From Ctenosaura bakeri (Eukaryota; Chordata; Lepidosauria; Squamata; Iguanidae), in assembly GCA_948474755.1 (NCBI GenBank), contig CAOLHI010000554.1, forward strand, positions 124,001-188,000: a stretch of DNA of 64,000 bases, in the 5' to 3' direction. The position numbers and the translations under genes are program-made. This document shows, one piece after another, positions 1 to 10,426 of this stretch (positions are counted from its first letter, which is position 1; each line of letters begins with the position of its first letter). The notes beneath the pieces were generated by a model that did not search any database, had not been told where the DNA came from, and saw only the letters and a list, made by a program, of their open reading frames with translations.

Positions 1-43
1 AAGGGGAATAATAGCACTATAACATTCTAGTGCGTAAATGGCC
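1..43. mobile_element. 3' end of a palindromic MITE (body type A), cut by the window edge
   Basis: The first bases match the right half of the type-A MITE seen complete elsewhere (AATAGCACTATAAC, then GTGCGTAAATGGCC) and end in the GGCC terminus at 40-43, followed by TAA. The left part lies outside the window. Confidence 0.75.
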
Positions 44-96
44 TAAAACGCTCATACAAATATCAGTCTGCTAATTTAAAAGTAACCAACTACATC

Positions 97-977
97 TGTT
101 ACTCTGTTCTCTGGGGGTCCCGGAGAACAGAGTAAGGAGAGAGAGGAGTAAGGAGAATTAGCTGGAGCAGTCACTAAAACTAGCGAGAGGCAGGGTAACT
201 TAGCAGGGATCTTGCAACCCAGCGTCTATGGGGTCAGGTCAGTCAAGCAGTCAGACAGTTTTAAAATAGCAAAAAATGATGTTTTATTGAAAGTCAAACA
301 AACAGTAAAGACACCACAATCACCCAGCTAACGGAAGAATTGGGAAATAAGGATTTTCAGGGGAAATGGGTGATACGACACCTGTCTCGTAGTCCTGAAG
401 AAGTTTGAAGAGAGAGTTCATTGGCGTGCAGGGAAGAAAGCTCAGCGTGGTTCGCTGAGGGGAGCTCACCGGACAAAACGGCAGCAAGGTGGTCTGGAAC
501 TCAGGAGCAATCTGAGGTGGTCTTGGAATCGGGTGCTTTTTATAGGGTGAATTGTGACTGTGGGCCATGCCTTACTCAGTGAGAACAATGCAAGTTTGGA
601 GCAGGACAAAGCTTTGGAAAAGGTCAAGTTTAACATGATTGGCTTAGCGATGATTTAACAATAGTGTAGCCAGTATGCAAATGCAAGGTGCTTAGTTTGG
701 CTTTGTAAGACTACCGGCTTGGGGCCAGGTGCCTTTGTTAGTGTCGCGCTTAAGCAAAAGGGTGTTTGCAGGAAGGTCCCTGAAGCAACGGAGTGGCTCT
801 GTTCTGCCTGCCTAGGTGGGGAATGGAATGTCCAACAAATACCAGCTGCGCCTGTTTACGTGCTTGTCCGGAGGCCTCGCAAACACGTGGTGCGGGGTGG
901 CAGAGGAAGGCCGAATGGTTTTGATATCAAAAATGATATCAAGTGCTATCACTGGGTAGGCCTGGGCTGAAGTAACA
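97..977 (-). mobile_element. Solo LTR of an endogenous retrovirus-like element, copy 1
   Basis: The unit is bounded by perfect inverted ends TGTTAC and GTAACA. Read on the minus strand it has a TATA-type box (complement of TTTTTATAGGG, about 534-545) and a poly(A) signal (complement of TTTTATT, about 281-288), in LTR order. Two other copies share most of the sequence. The flanking tetramers CATC and CAGC agree at three of four bases. No gag, pol or env sequence flanks it, so I read it as a solo LTR. It differs from the other two just inside the TGTTAC end, where they share a different segment. Confidence 0.8.
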
Positions 978-1139
978 CAGCCACTATTGTAATTCCCCCA
1001 AATTTAGTTACTGTTATACCAACTAACATATAATTGCTAATGGCCATTTAATAACTAATAAAGGAATGCAAATAATCAAGTATTTCATCCTTAGATGAGA
1101 GGATGAATAATATCCACACATTTCTCTGTACTAAAACAG
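978..1139. other. No feature seen
   Basis: AT-rich sequence between the solo LTR and the next dispersed repeat. Nothing recognisable on either strand. Confidence 0.4.
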
Positions 1140-1690
1140 AAAACGAATTTTTCTGTACAGTTCTTCCAAAGTATTTCAGGAAATTATTCTGTATAGAAAT
1201 ACATGAGAGTTATTTTGCCCCAAAGTTATGTGTTTTTTTCCACATAAAATACTGTTTTCACATACATGTGTGTTTCTGTTGAGCAAAATTGCTGTGGTTT
1301 TATGCAGAAAAGAGCAATTCTGCGTACACATGCAAAAACACAGGAATATACAAAAATGAGGGGAGGTATGCACAAAAAATTGTTGTGTGAAAAATATAAG
1401 CCCCCCCTCCGAAACTCTTCAAAAATTGAGAAAAATCTGTACCCCATCCCCAAGACATGTTTTTTTTAACTGAAAAATGGGCCATTTTGCACCTTAATTG
1501 CTGTTTTGTGGGGGACACCCTCAAAACTGCAAAAGGGGGAAGTGCTATTCCAGTCACTGAAACAGCACATCTCATCTTTTGAGTGTTTTGGGGGTGCCCC
1601 CTATGATAATGGGGGTTTTCCCATTATTCAGGTAGCAGAACTGAAGGGAAATAGTTCTCCCTTCAGGCATAAAAAAGGGTTAATGAACTA
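1140..1690. repeat. Dispersed repeat D1 with inverted CTGCACAG-type units, copy 1 (divergent)
   Basis: This stretch is dense in short units such as TTCTGTACAG, TTCTGTATAGAAA and ATGCAGAAAAG and their complements. The same texture occurs at 44020-44335 and 49790-50240, where the units are closer to TTCTGCACAGAAA. Short overlapping open frames here are by-products of the low-complexity content. Boundaries are approximate and homology to the other two copies is weaker than theirs to each other. Confidence 0.4.
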
Positions 1691-1699
1691 CTAGGGTTA

Positions 1700-3120
1700 A
1701 GTTACAGTTATTGAGGGTCAGCATCACAGGTCACAGGGGGAGAAAGGTGAGAAACTTCTAGATGCTTCAGTGCAGAAGTTTTAAAAACCCTCAAGAGACC
1801 ATGGGGAAAAGAGAGCAAAGGAGAACATCTAAGACATCAACCAGAGAGGCCATGATGCCGGTTGCAGACCAGCCACACTGGGCCTTGTCTCCTGGCTCTT
1901 GCCTCAGTATACCATCTCAGAAGCTGACCAATGATGTGAATAGCTTAGAATGTTACTTAGTTAGTTGCATTAGGATTTTCTGTTCTTTTGAAAGCTTTGG
2001 CTGATTTGAGGAAATCATCTGTATTTGTAACTACCAAGCAAACCTGAGAGGAAGTGGCCTCTCATGAATAATGATATTTTTCTTATCTATATTGCCTGTC
2101 TTAGAATAAATGCTTTTCTGTAAGGAACACCCTGCTTTCTCTCCATTCGCACATGTTTCTCGGCAACATGAATAGATTTCTCTCACGCAGAGGAGGTCGG
2201 GGAAGGAGAGGAATCTCTAAGCTTAGAGATTGGTGGCTCCCTGGCAGTGTCCCACTGTGCTGCTAAGATAAGGGGTAATCCAATGGGTCATGGCAGTGTT
2301 TAATTAAGGGAATTTGGGAAGTTCCTCTCTCCTATTTAAGGGTAGAAGTCAGCACTGAATGAGAGAGTGCCCCCCCAATTCTTGACATCTCCCCACAAAC
2401 ACAAAACAATATTTAGAAGGAAAAATGACCACCCTGACATCAATTTTCAGGCAAAAAGTTGTCTTCTAGTCACCCAAAGCTTCACTTCTGGGCACTGCTG
2501 GATGGACTGTTGCAGCACAAAGGAAATGGCCCTCTGACTGTTGGAGCATGTCCACCCTGTGCTAGACAGTGGTTATCTTGATGTACAGGTATACCTCATT
2601 TAACAAAGTGAATATGTTCCTGGACATTACTTCATTAACAGAAAATTTGGTACCAGAGGCAGAAATGACGTGTAAAGAATAGAGACAGGTTCCTACGCAA
2701 CAAAAGAAGAAAAGCAGTTGAACATGTTCCAATAGCCTTTTTATACAAAAGTAACAGTATGCATATGTGAAACAAAACATCCAGGTCAAGTAAACTTTGA
2801 GTAAGGTAATAATAACTGTCTGAACCTTCCAGATATCATGTGAAGGCTTCATCCAAAATGCATCCAGGGTGACTTTTTCTCTAAGCAGCTTCTACTTTTC
2901 TTTACAGATCTATGCATCTTTCATATTCAGCAGACAGCTGCTGTTTCCTTTGGCCATTGCAGGCAAGCACATGCAGCTAAACTAGGCTTGACTAGAGCAG
3001 AATCCTGCTGTTTCCCAGCTCAAAGTTTATTACATTGTTTTCTGCAGATACACAGCCTTAAACTGGCACCAAAAGTCTGTTTTCACAGCTATCCTCCACC
3101 ATTTTCCCAAAGCCAGCTAG
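1700..3120. other. No gene seen; mixed unique and possibly old repetitive sequence
   Basis: No coding frame is convincing. At 2586-2680 a segment beginning near CAGGTATACCTCATTTAACA resembles a kind of dispersed repeat, but I cannot place it and no second copy is in the window. At 2275-2345 a CCAAT motif sits upstream of a CTATTTAAGG box, which could be chance. Confidence 0.35.
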
Positions 3121-3125
3121 ATGGA

Positions 3126-3327
3126 AGCCATTTCTGCACTACACAGTTATAGTGCTGTTACTGTAGTTTCAACCTTCTATGGAATCCTGAGGTTTGCATT
3201 TTAGGGACAACCATTTCGAATTCTCAGCCAGAGAGTTCTTTGGCCTCAGTAAACTGCAAACGCCAGAATTCCACAGGATGTTGAAAGTGGAATAATAGCA
3301 CTAGAACAGTGTAATGCAGAAATGGCC
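3126..3327. mobile_element. Palindromic MITE, PIF/Harbinger-like, body type A
   Basis: It starts at AGCCATTTCTGCAC and ends at GCAGAAATGGCC, complementary to each other. Internally it carries the type-A modules: a GTTATAGTGCT box, AATCCTGAGGTTTGC, AATTCTCAGCCAGAGAG, then the mirrored modules. No transposase is encoded. The 3-bp flanks no longer match. Confidence 0.8.
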
Positions 3328-3378
3328 AGAGAAAAGGAGGTGATTGAGTGGACCAAAACAGACTTTCTAAAAAATATT

Positions 3379-3417
3379 GATGATGAAGATGATGATGATG
3401 ATGACGACGATGATATG
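3379..3417 (+). repeat. GAT trinucleotide microsatellite
   Basis: Run of GAT units with a few GAC and GAA interruptions, just beyond a type-A MITE. In the complement it produces a serine/histidine-rich spurious frame. Confidence 0.9.
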
Positions 3418-4600
3418 AATACATAATGTTTTGAGATGGTGAGAATTCTCTTCTTGAAATCTTTAGTTCCACTCACACAACTGCAACTACCTGGGCTCAT
3501 TGAAGATTGGAAGGAGATAGAAAGAGGCTCTGATCCCCCTTCACAACAGAGTTGTGAAGTCTGATGAAGAAACAACCAGGCAATAATTTTGCCCAAAAAG
3601 TCTTTTGGCACATGTGAACATCTTCTCACAGGTGGTGAGGGTGTCACTTTTCATTTAGTAGGTGAGAATGAGAAAATGCTAAGCAATAGTAATAACATAT
3701 TTTTAATATGATTGTCTGTTTGATTTTTTTTTAAAAACTTCGGAACCGTATTTTGCTAATATTAGGTATCCTTCCTCAAAGAGCACTGAGAATGGGACCC
3801 CACTTCCTATGACACACATCCCCTTACCCACATTGGGAAGTCAAAGCAGAAGGTTTTACTAAAACATTTCCTAATGTGCCAGTATATCTTATTCAGTGCA
3901 GCAGTTAACATGCCTGCCCTCCTCCCTTTCCCTGTTAATGACAGTGCCCTTTAGACATTTCTGTTCCACACTGGATGAGGCACCCGAGGCTGGAAGCACA
4001 GCAAGAATCCAAAGCAGGAACACTGGCATAAACTGGTCACCTTGTTCAAAGTCTTGTGACAGGACCATGGCTGGCAGAACTAGCTGCAAGCTTCCTTGCA
4101 GGGCCAATCCTAACAACAGGCTGAGTGAGGTCACTGCGTCAGGTAGCATATTCTGAGTGTCATGAGAAAGCACAAATGCTATGGTATTTAACTCATTTCT
4201 CTTCTGTTTCTATTGGCAGATAGGATGGGGAGGTGCTTGTGGGATTTTCTGCCTGATTTGCCAGCATAACTTGCTGGATGTTGGGAGGTCTATGCATCCA
4301 GATTCTAAGTGGAGTAGGATGCCCTTTGTTGTTCCATTTCTTCATTGGCAGCAAATGCTCTCCACAGCATCTATTCCGGCTCCCCCAAGAGAGTTGTAGT
4401 CAAGTCCCATTCACAGGCGGAAAAATATGGTACTCTACAAATTTATGAAAATGCCCACCATTCCCTTCACAACAATGGCAGCTGGTGGCTTCCACACCAA
4501 TGGATCTGTTCTGAGCTTTAATCTGAACTTTTAAGGTGCTCCCCCATCATGCTGAACCTATTCTAGGGACAAGCTTCAGCACTTTCAATGACTTCTTTAA
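3418..4600. other. No feature seen
   Basis: Apparently unique sequence. The short frames around 3890-4400 match no family I recognise and overlap on both strands. Confidence 0.35.
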
Positions 4601-4814
4601 GTTGTTGTGTTGGGTGCCTTTAAGTTGCTTCCAACTTATAGTGAACCTAGGCTGAAATCTACCATGGGATTTTCTCAGCAAATTAGTTGCCATTACCTTC
4701 ATCAGAGTGACTTGGCCAAGGTCACCCAGTGGCTTTTCAGGGCTGAGGGTGGCTCAGACCTTGGTCTCCCAGAGTCTTAGTGCAGCACTTAAAAAAACTA
4801 CAACACTACACTGG
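4601..4814 (-). mobile_element. tRNA-derived, MIR-like SINE (family S1), antisense
   Basis: On the complement the order is tRNA-like head, a body containing the complement of CCAAGGTCACCCAGTGG, and a tail with the complement of GTGCCTTTAAGTTGCTTCC. The body resembles the MIR core (GTGACCTTGGGCAAGTC-like). Further copies lie at 18748, 36960, 38937, 56661, 58500 and 59685. This copy is diverged. Confidence 0.75.
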
Positions 4815-5181
4815 TTCTGCTAGCTCCTTTAAAGCTGGGACTAAAACCAGGAGTGAATTTACTGCCTCAGGAACATAGAAGCCATCTGTTGCCACTGCTT
4901 CACCCCCTTCCCTTTTCCTTTTGCCCAGGGGAAGGTATGTGGGTCTGGACATTAGCAGGAGAAGGGGGGACATAAGCTGAGCATCCCCTCCAGTGTTGCA
5001 AGTGCTTGAAGGAAACAGTTTTTGAGTGTTTTGACTGGAACACTAGAAAAGGCCAGAACAATTTGTCGAGTGAATGTGAAGACCATCCTCTGCCACAGAG
5101 TACTTGGCCTTCTAAAGACATAATGGTCAACTTCTGTTCTTTAACACTAGCAAAATCTGGTCTTCCTATCTCCCTGTCTTA

Positions 5182-5360
5182 GGTCATTTCCGCACTAGTC
5201 TGTTATAGCGCTATTATTCCACTTGCAACATCCTATGGAATCCTGGGGTTTGCAGTTTCGGGAGGGGCCAGGTGGCCCCTCCCTAAACTGCAAACCCCAG
5301 GATTCCATAGGATGTTGAAAGTGGAATATCACGCTATAACAGACCAGTGCGGAAATCCCC
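5182..5360. mobile_element. Palindromic MITE, PIF/Harbinger-like, body type A, with TTA duplication
   Basis: This 179-bp element is nearly a perfect inverted repeat over its length: GGTCATTTCCGCACTAG at one end faces CTAGTGCGGAAAT-type sequence at the other, and CCCCAGGATTCCATAGGATG mirrors the left half. It is flanked on both sides by TTA (5179-5181 and 5361-5363), as expected for PIF/Harbinger elements. It encodes no protein. Confidence 0.88.
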
Positions 5361-5363
5361 TTA

Positions 5364-6187
5364 GCTAGGCTGAATTAGTGAACAATTTTAAAATATACAC
5401 ACCTGAGTGAAATTTCTAAATCATTTATTATTAGAATTATCCAGAAGAACATACCACCATGAACATACCACCACCAATGCCCAGGAAAAACCCATAGGTA
5501 TTTAGCATCTTGATGTGATGTTCATCAGGCCAGGAAGAAAGGTGAAAAATGAAGGTTAAAAAAAATGCTTCATAATAACTAATTAGCCTTGGAAGGCTTT
5601 GGGGACTAAAGAAAGCAGCAACAGCATACATGTATGCATATGCATGGGCAGGATCCATTAATGGTCTGCATTAGCCACCAACCCAGGAGTAATATTGCGG
5701 CAACAGAGTACTTTAGTATTGGTTGAAATGGGACAAAGTCTTTTCAGGGTTGCCAACTAACCCATTTATTAAAAGAAAACACTTCAGTCTCAGTTGTTCT
5801 TCATTTAACAGCCAGCAGCTTAGTGCTAGAAATCGGTAGGTAAAAATAAGGGCATAAATAAAGCCATCCAACATAAGGCCTATTTCCTCCAACACATACC
5901 CTCCAACATTTATGGATGAAAACCAGGATTCATGCAGCCAAGCAACATCAGAGTGTGGTAAAGACTGCAAAAGTTATTAATGAGTAAGAACATTGAAGTT
6001 ATTAATGAATAAGAACACACAAGCTAGGAGAACTTACAGCAATTTACTTTTGCTTGAGCCTACTAAGAAGGGCAAGATTCTGTCCCCTCCTCTCCCCTTG
6101 GAGTAAAAACTACTTTTGCATTTTAAAGTCAGATTGCAGAAACTGAAGTAAGCTCCCATTTGAAGATGGGAGAAGGATAACAAAACA
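5364..6187. other. No feature seen
   Basis: AT-rich sequence without a recognisable repeat or gene. A short direct repeat containing TTATTAATGA and AAGAACA occurs near 5973-6015. Confidence 0.35.
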
Positions 6188-6339
6188 GGCCATTTCTGCA
6201 CTAAACTGTTATAATGTGATTATTCCACTTCCAACATCCTATGGAATCCTGGGCCCCTCTCTAAACTGCAAACTCCAGGATTCCATAGTATATTGAAACT
6301 GGAATAATTGTGCTTTAAGAGCTTAGTGCGGAAATGTCC
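6188..6339. mobile_element. Palindromic MITE, body type A, internally shortened
   Basis: Ends GGCCATTTCTGCACTAA and GTGCGGAAATGTCC are inverted relative to each other, and the internal modules match other type-A copies. The central module with AATTCTCAGCCAGAGAG is missing. Confidence 0.78.
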
Positions 6340-6771
6340 TGAGACATTTTCAAAGCAGCTGAAAAACAAGGATGAGAAAGGATTAAGAGGGATTGTCCCT
6401 GCCAAATTAGGACAGTTGAAGGGTAGACCAACACCTTGCTTCTCACAAGAGACTCTTGGGAAGGCCACAGTTAGAACATGAGAGCAACTTGACTCTTCCA
6501 TTTGTGTGCTGCCCAGTAGCTGGTACTGAGAGGCATCTTGCCTCTGCAGCTAAAGGTAACATATAGTCATTGGGACCAGGTGGCTGGCAGTTCCATCTTC
6601 CATGGGGTTTCCATAACCTTCATTTAAAGCTGTCAGCGTGGGAGGAACATAGAGCACCATTCTTTGCACAAAGCCAAAATGTTCTCTGATAGCTGAAAGC
6701 AACCACTGGATATAACCAACTCCTTCCATTTTATATAACATACCCCATATCCAGCAGTATAAGAAACGAGG
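6340..6771. other. No feature seen
   Basis: No gene or repeat recognised between two MITEs. Confidence 0.35.
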
Positions 6772-6824
6772 AGCCCTTTCACACTATATGGCTATAGTAC
6801 TGATTCTGCTTTAACTGTCATGAG
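6772..6824. mobile_element. Left half of a type-C MITE interrupted by the CR1 LINE
   Basis: The sequence from AGCCCTTTCACACTATATGG to about ACTGTCATGAG matches the start of the intact type-C copy at 23238. The matching right half resumes at 10427. The break coincides with the 5' end of the CR1 insertion. Confidence 0.7.
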
Positions 6825-7421
6825 TTAGATCAACACTCCCAGCCTAAACAGAATGCCCAGGCAGTCCGAGTAGAACAGGTTCGCCGAGGAGCCCAGGACA
6901 AGTCTCAGAGGAGGCGAGTTCTGGTTGTTGGGGACTCTTTGCTAAGAGGAACTGAAACAGCAATCTGCAAAACGGACAAGCTCAATCGAGAAGTCTGTTG
7001 TCTTCCTGGGGCCAGGATCAACCACATAACGGAGAGGCTAACCAGGCTAGTCAAACCCACTGACTATAAGCCCCTCATTTTGGTTCATGTGGGAACCAAT
7101 GACACTGCGAGGAGCAGCTTAAACCACATTGCAAAGGACTACGAGCGTATGGGGACCAAGCTTAAGGACCTTGGTGTGCAGGTGGTCATTTCGTCTCTCC
7201 TCCCTGTTCAAGGATACGGCGCATGTAGGGAAAGGGCAATAGTAGAGGTCAACAACTGGCTCCGCACATGGTGCCGCCAACAACGGTTTGGGTTTTTGGA
7301 ACATGGCCTGAATTTCCATGAACATGGGCTTCTGGCAAGGGATGGGCTGCACCTCACAAAACTGGGCAGGAATGTTTTTGCAAACAGTCTTGCAAGGAAG
7401 ATTAAGAGGTCTTTAAACTAA
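6825..7421 (+). pseudogene. CR1 ORF1, C-terminal fragment with SGNH/GDSL esterase domain
   Basis: The frame is open from the 5' junction of the LINE to the TAA at 7419-7421, about 198 codons, with no start codon of its own because the insertion is 5' truncated. Three SGNH-hydrolase blocks are visible: VVGDSLLRG (catalytic Ser codon at 6936), HVGTNDT (GTND at 7092-7103) and RDGLHL with Asp at 7341 and His at 7350. CR1 ORF1 proteins of several vertebrates carry such an esterase after an N-terminal nucleic-acid-binding part, which is missing here. The last codons read TCT TTA AAC TAA and contain a possible -1 slippery site into ORF2. The fragment is probably untranslated unless read through from a flanking promoter. 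Confidence 0.85.
7412..7418 (+). other. Candidate -1 ribosomal frameshift heptamer at the ORF1/ORF2 junction
   Basis: TTTAAAC fits X XXY YYZ and is in the right phase: ORF1 codons are TTA (7413-7415) and AAC (7416-7418), directly before the TAA stop. A -1 slip gives TTT AAA CTA and enters the frame open from 7406 to the end of ORF2. Between 7406 and 7603 that frame has no ATG. No strong downstream pseudoknot is obvious by eye. Confidence 0.4.
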
Positions 7422-7603
7422 GATCCACTGGGGAGGGAGACAATATTATTCAGGGCAAGGACTCAGAGAACACAGGGGGAAAAGGCCCAAATGATACTGG
7501 ACAAGTAGTACAAGCGGCCAATGGCGGGAGGAGTAGAAACAATAGTACAGGACTTGCAGGAAGGGCCTGGGGACTTAAGTGTCTCTACACTAATGCAAGG
7601 AGT

Positions 7604-10339
7604 ATGGGAAACAAGCAGGATGAGCTTGTACTCCTAGTACAAGAAAATAAATACGATTTGATAGGCATCACTGAGACCTGGTGGGATGAGTCTCATGATT
7701 GGAATATAGGAATAGAGGGGTATAGCCTATTTTGTAAAAATAGACCAAACAAGAAAGGAGGAGGAGTAGCCTTGTATGTCAAGGATGTTTTCACCTGTGA
7801 AGAGATCCTGGGCTTAAACCCAGAAAGCCAGGTAGAGAGCATTTGGGTAAGAATTAAGGCAGCGAGAAACAATAGGGATATTCTGGTGGGGGTTTACTAC
7901 AGACCTCCAACCCAGGCTGAGGACTTGGATGACGCCTTCCTCAACCAAATGACTGAACATTCAAAGAGGAGAGATACAGTAATAATAGGAGATTTCAATT
8001 ACCCAGATATATGCTGGCAGTCAAACTCTGCCAAGACAGCAAGGTCCAGCAAGTTTCTTGCTTGTCTTGCAGACAACTTCATGGTCCAGAAGATGGAAGA
8101 GGCCACAAGGGGATCAAATATTCTAGATCTGGTCTTGACCAACAGGGATGACCTTGTGAATGAGGTAGAAGTGGTTGGATCTTTAGGGGGGAGTGACCAT
8201 GCCCTGTTGGAATTTAGCATTCAGTGGGAAGGAGAAGATAAGGGTAGCCAGACACTCGTCTTAGATTTTAAAAAAGCGGACTTCTGTAAACTTAGGGAGC
8301 TGCTGGCTGGAATTCCGTGGTCAGGAATAGTGAAAGGGAAAGGAGTTCAGGAGGCATGGGAGTTCCTTAAAAAGGAGATACTGACGGCACAGTCTAAAAC
8401 TGTGCCAATAAGGAGGAAAAATGGAAGGCATCTGAAGAAACCAGAATGGTTGACTAAAGAACTCTCAGCTGAGCTAAGAGTTAAGAGAAACACGTATAGG
8501 AAATGGAAGAAGGGGGAAACCACCAAAGAAGAATTTAAGCAAGTAGCCAGGAGATGTAGGGAGGAGGTCAGAAAGGCTAAAGCACAGAACGAACTTAGGC
8601 TGGCCAGAGACATTAAAAACAATAAAAAGGGTTTTTTTAAATATGTCCGCAGCAAAAGGAAAAAGAAGGAGACAGTAGGGTCGCTACGCAGAGAAGATGG
8701 CGAATTACTCACAGGGGGGAGAGAAAAGGCAGAGCTACTTAACACCTTCTTTGCCTCCGTATTTTCCCAGAAGGATACAAGCACTCAACCTGGCGGTTGG
8801 GGAGCAGGGGAGGAAGCAGAGGAAATGAGGCACTTAATAAGTAGAGAGGTGGTACAGGAATACCTGGCCGCATTGGATGAATTCAAGTCTCCAGGGCCAG
8901 ATGAATTGCATCCTAGGATACTAAAAGAGCTGGCAGAGGTCATTTCGGAACCGCTTGCTATAATTTTTGAGAAATCTTGGAGGACAGGAGAAGTTCCAGC
9001 AGATTGGAAGAGAGCAAATGTTATCCCCATCTTCAAGAAGGGAAAAAAAGAGGACCCAAATAATTATCGCCCAGTCAGCCTGACATCGGTACCCGGAAAG
9101 ATCCTGGAGCAGATCATTAAGCGTTCAGTTTCTAATCATTTAGAAAACAACGCAATAATCACGAGAAGTCAACATGGATTTCTCAAAAATAAGTCATGCC
9201 AGACTAATCTGATCTCTTTTTATGATAGAGTTACTAGCTTGATAGATGAAGGGAATGCTGTGGATGTAGCATATCTCGATTTCAGTAAGGCCTTTGACAA
9301 AGTTCCCCATGACATTCTTGCATCGAAGCTAGTAAAATGTGGGCTAGACAGGGCTACTGTTAATTGGATATGTAATTGGTTGACCGACCGAACCCAACGG
9401 GTGATCACGGATGGCTGCTTTTCATCCTGGAGAGAAGTGACTAGTGGGGTGCCACAAGGTTCTGTCCTGGGCCCAGTGCAGTTCAATATTTTTATCAATG
9501 ACTTAGATGAAGGAATAGAGGGCATGCTCATCAAATTTGCAGATGACACCAAATTGGGAGGGGTTGCTAATATGCCAGAGGACAGGATCAAAATTCAAAA
9601 TGACCTGGATAGATTGGAGAGCTGGGCCAGGGCGAACAAAATGAAATTCAACAGAGAGAAATGTAAGGTCCTACACTTAGGCAGAAATAATGGAATACAG
9701 AAATATAGGATGGGGGACACGTGGCTGGATAGCAGTACGTGTGAAAGGGATCTAGGAGTCTTCATAGACCACAAGCTGAACATGAGTCAGCAGTGTGATG
9801 CGGCAGCCAAGAAAGCCAATGCAATTCTCGGCTGCATCAACAGGAGTATGGTGTCTAGATCGAGGGAGGTACTGGTACCACTCTACTCTGCTTTGGTTAG
9901 ACCCCATCTTGAATACTGTGTCCAGTTCTGGGCACCCCAATTCAAGAAGGATATTGACAAGCTGGAGCAAGTCCAGAGGAGGGTGACCAAAATGGTGAGA
10001 GGCCTGGAAAACATGCCCTATGAGGATAGACTGAGAGAGCTGGGTATGTTTAGTCTGCAGAAAAGGAGGTTAAGAGGGGACATGATAGCCATGTTTAAAT
10101 ATTTGAAGGGATGCCACGTAGAGGAAGGAGGGGGCTTGTTTTCTGCTGCTCCAGAAACCAGGACAAGGAGCAATGGATTCAAGCTGCAGGAAAGGAGATT
10201 CCACCTGAACCTCAGGAAGAACTTCCTGACAGTCAGGGCTGTCCGGCAGTGGAATCTGCTGCCTCGGAGAGTAGTGGAGTCTCCTACCTTGGAGGTTTTT
10301 AAGCAGAGGCTTGATGACCATCTGTCGGGAGTGCTTTGA
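7604..10339 (+). CDS. CR1 ORF2 protein: apurinic-like endonuclease and reverse transcriptase
   Basis: This 911-residue frame encodes the CR1 replication enzyme, which nicks target DNA and reverse-transcribes the element RNA. The N-terminal APE-type endonuclease shows ITETWW (Glu24), VYYRPP, GDFN (Asp130) and SDH (197-199). The reverse transcriptase shows NYRPVSL (from 487), DFSKAFD (Asp559), GVPQG (615-619) and the catalytic FADD box (645-648). The C-terminal part has the usual CR1 motifs, such as PHLEYC and [18 protein letters not shown]. No stop or frameshift interrupts it. The first ATG lies inside the conserved endonuclease start: upstream in frame the sequence reads KCLYTNARS, and the frame is open from 7406. 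The true N terminus is therefore likely upstream, reached by frameshift or another non-ATG route. Confidence 0.95.
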   Translation: MGNKQDELVLLVQENKYDLIGITETWWDESHDWNIGIEGYSLFCKNRPNKKGGGVALYVKDVFTCEEILGLNPESQVESIWVRIKAARNNRDILVGVYYRPPTQAEDLDDAFLNQMTEHSKRRDTVIIGDFNYPDICWQSNSAKTARSSKFLACLADNFMVQKMEEATRGSNILDLVLTNRDDLVNEVEVVGSLGGSDHALLEFSIQWEGEDKGSQTLVLDFKKADFCKLRELLAGIPWSGIVKGKGVQEAWEFLKKEILTAQSKTVPIRRKNGRHLKKPEWLTKELSAELRVKRNTYRKWKKGETTKEEFKQVARRCREEVRKAKAQNELRLARDIKNNKKGFFKYVRSKRKKKETVGSLRREDGELLTGGREKAELLNTFFASVFSQKDTSTQPGGWGAGEEAEEMRHLISREVVQEYLAALDEFKSPGPDELHPRILKELAEVISEPLAIIFEKSWRTGEVPADWKRANVIPIFKKGKKEDPNNYRPVSLTSVPGKILEQIIKRSVSNHLENNAIITRSQHGFLKNKSCQTNLISFYDRVTSLIDEGNAVDVAYLDFSKAFDKVPHDILASKLVKCGLDRATVNWICNWLTDRTQRVITDGCFSSWREVTSGVPQGSVLGPVQFNIFINDLDEGIEGMLIKFADDTKLGGVANMPEDRIKIQNDLDRLESWARANKMKFNREKCKVLHLGRNNGIQKYRMGDTWLDSSTCERDLGVFIDHKLNMSQQCDAAAKKANAILGCINRSMVSRSREVLVPLYSALVRPHLEYCVQFWAPQFKKDIDKLEQVQRRVTKMVRGLENMPYEDRLRELGMFSLQKRRLRGDMIAMFKYLKGCHVEEGGGLFSAAPETRTRSNGFKLQERRFHLNLRKNFLTVRAVRQWNLLPRRVVESPTLEVFKQRLDDHLSGVL

Positions 10340-10426
10340 GGGTGTTCCTGCATGACAGGGAGTTGGACTGGATGGCCCGTGTGGTCTCTTCCAACTCTAC
10401 ATTTCTATGATTCTATGATTCTATGA
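10340..10426 (+). other. CR1 3' UTR with TTCTATGA octamers
   Basis: The short UTR contains the CR1-typical segments TTGGACTGGATGG and TCTTCCAACTCTAC, then three head-to-tail TTCTATGA units that end the element. The same UTR is found in the fragments at 39741 (antisense) and 51480. Confidence 0.9.

Larger units (their letters stand above)
6825..10426 (+). mobile_element. CR1 LINE, 5'-truncated, with full-length open ORF2
   Basis: A non-LTR retrotransposon of the CR1 clade, which copies itself by target-primed reverse transcription. It contains the C-terminal part of ORF1 (esterase), a complete ORF2 (endonuclease plus reverse transcriptase) and a short 3' UTR. The UTR ends in three TTCTATGA octamers at 10403-10426, the hallmark CR1 terminus, with no poly(A). 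The 5' end is inside ORF1, so this is a truncated insertion and cannot supply a complete ORF1. Both flanks are halves of one MITE, which defines the insertion point. The bases TGAG are shared by the two junctions. ORF2 without a stop suggests a relatively young copy. Confidence 0.95.

Noticed and set aside
3246..3647. 133-codon serine-rich minus-strand frame
   Set aside because: The serine run is the complement of the GAT microsatellite and the rest crosses a MITE.
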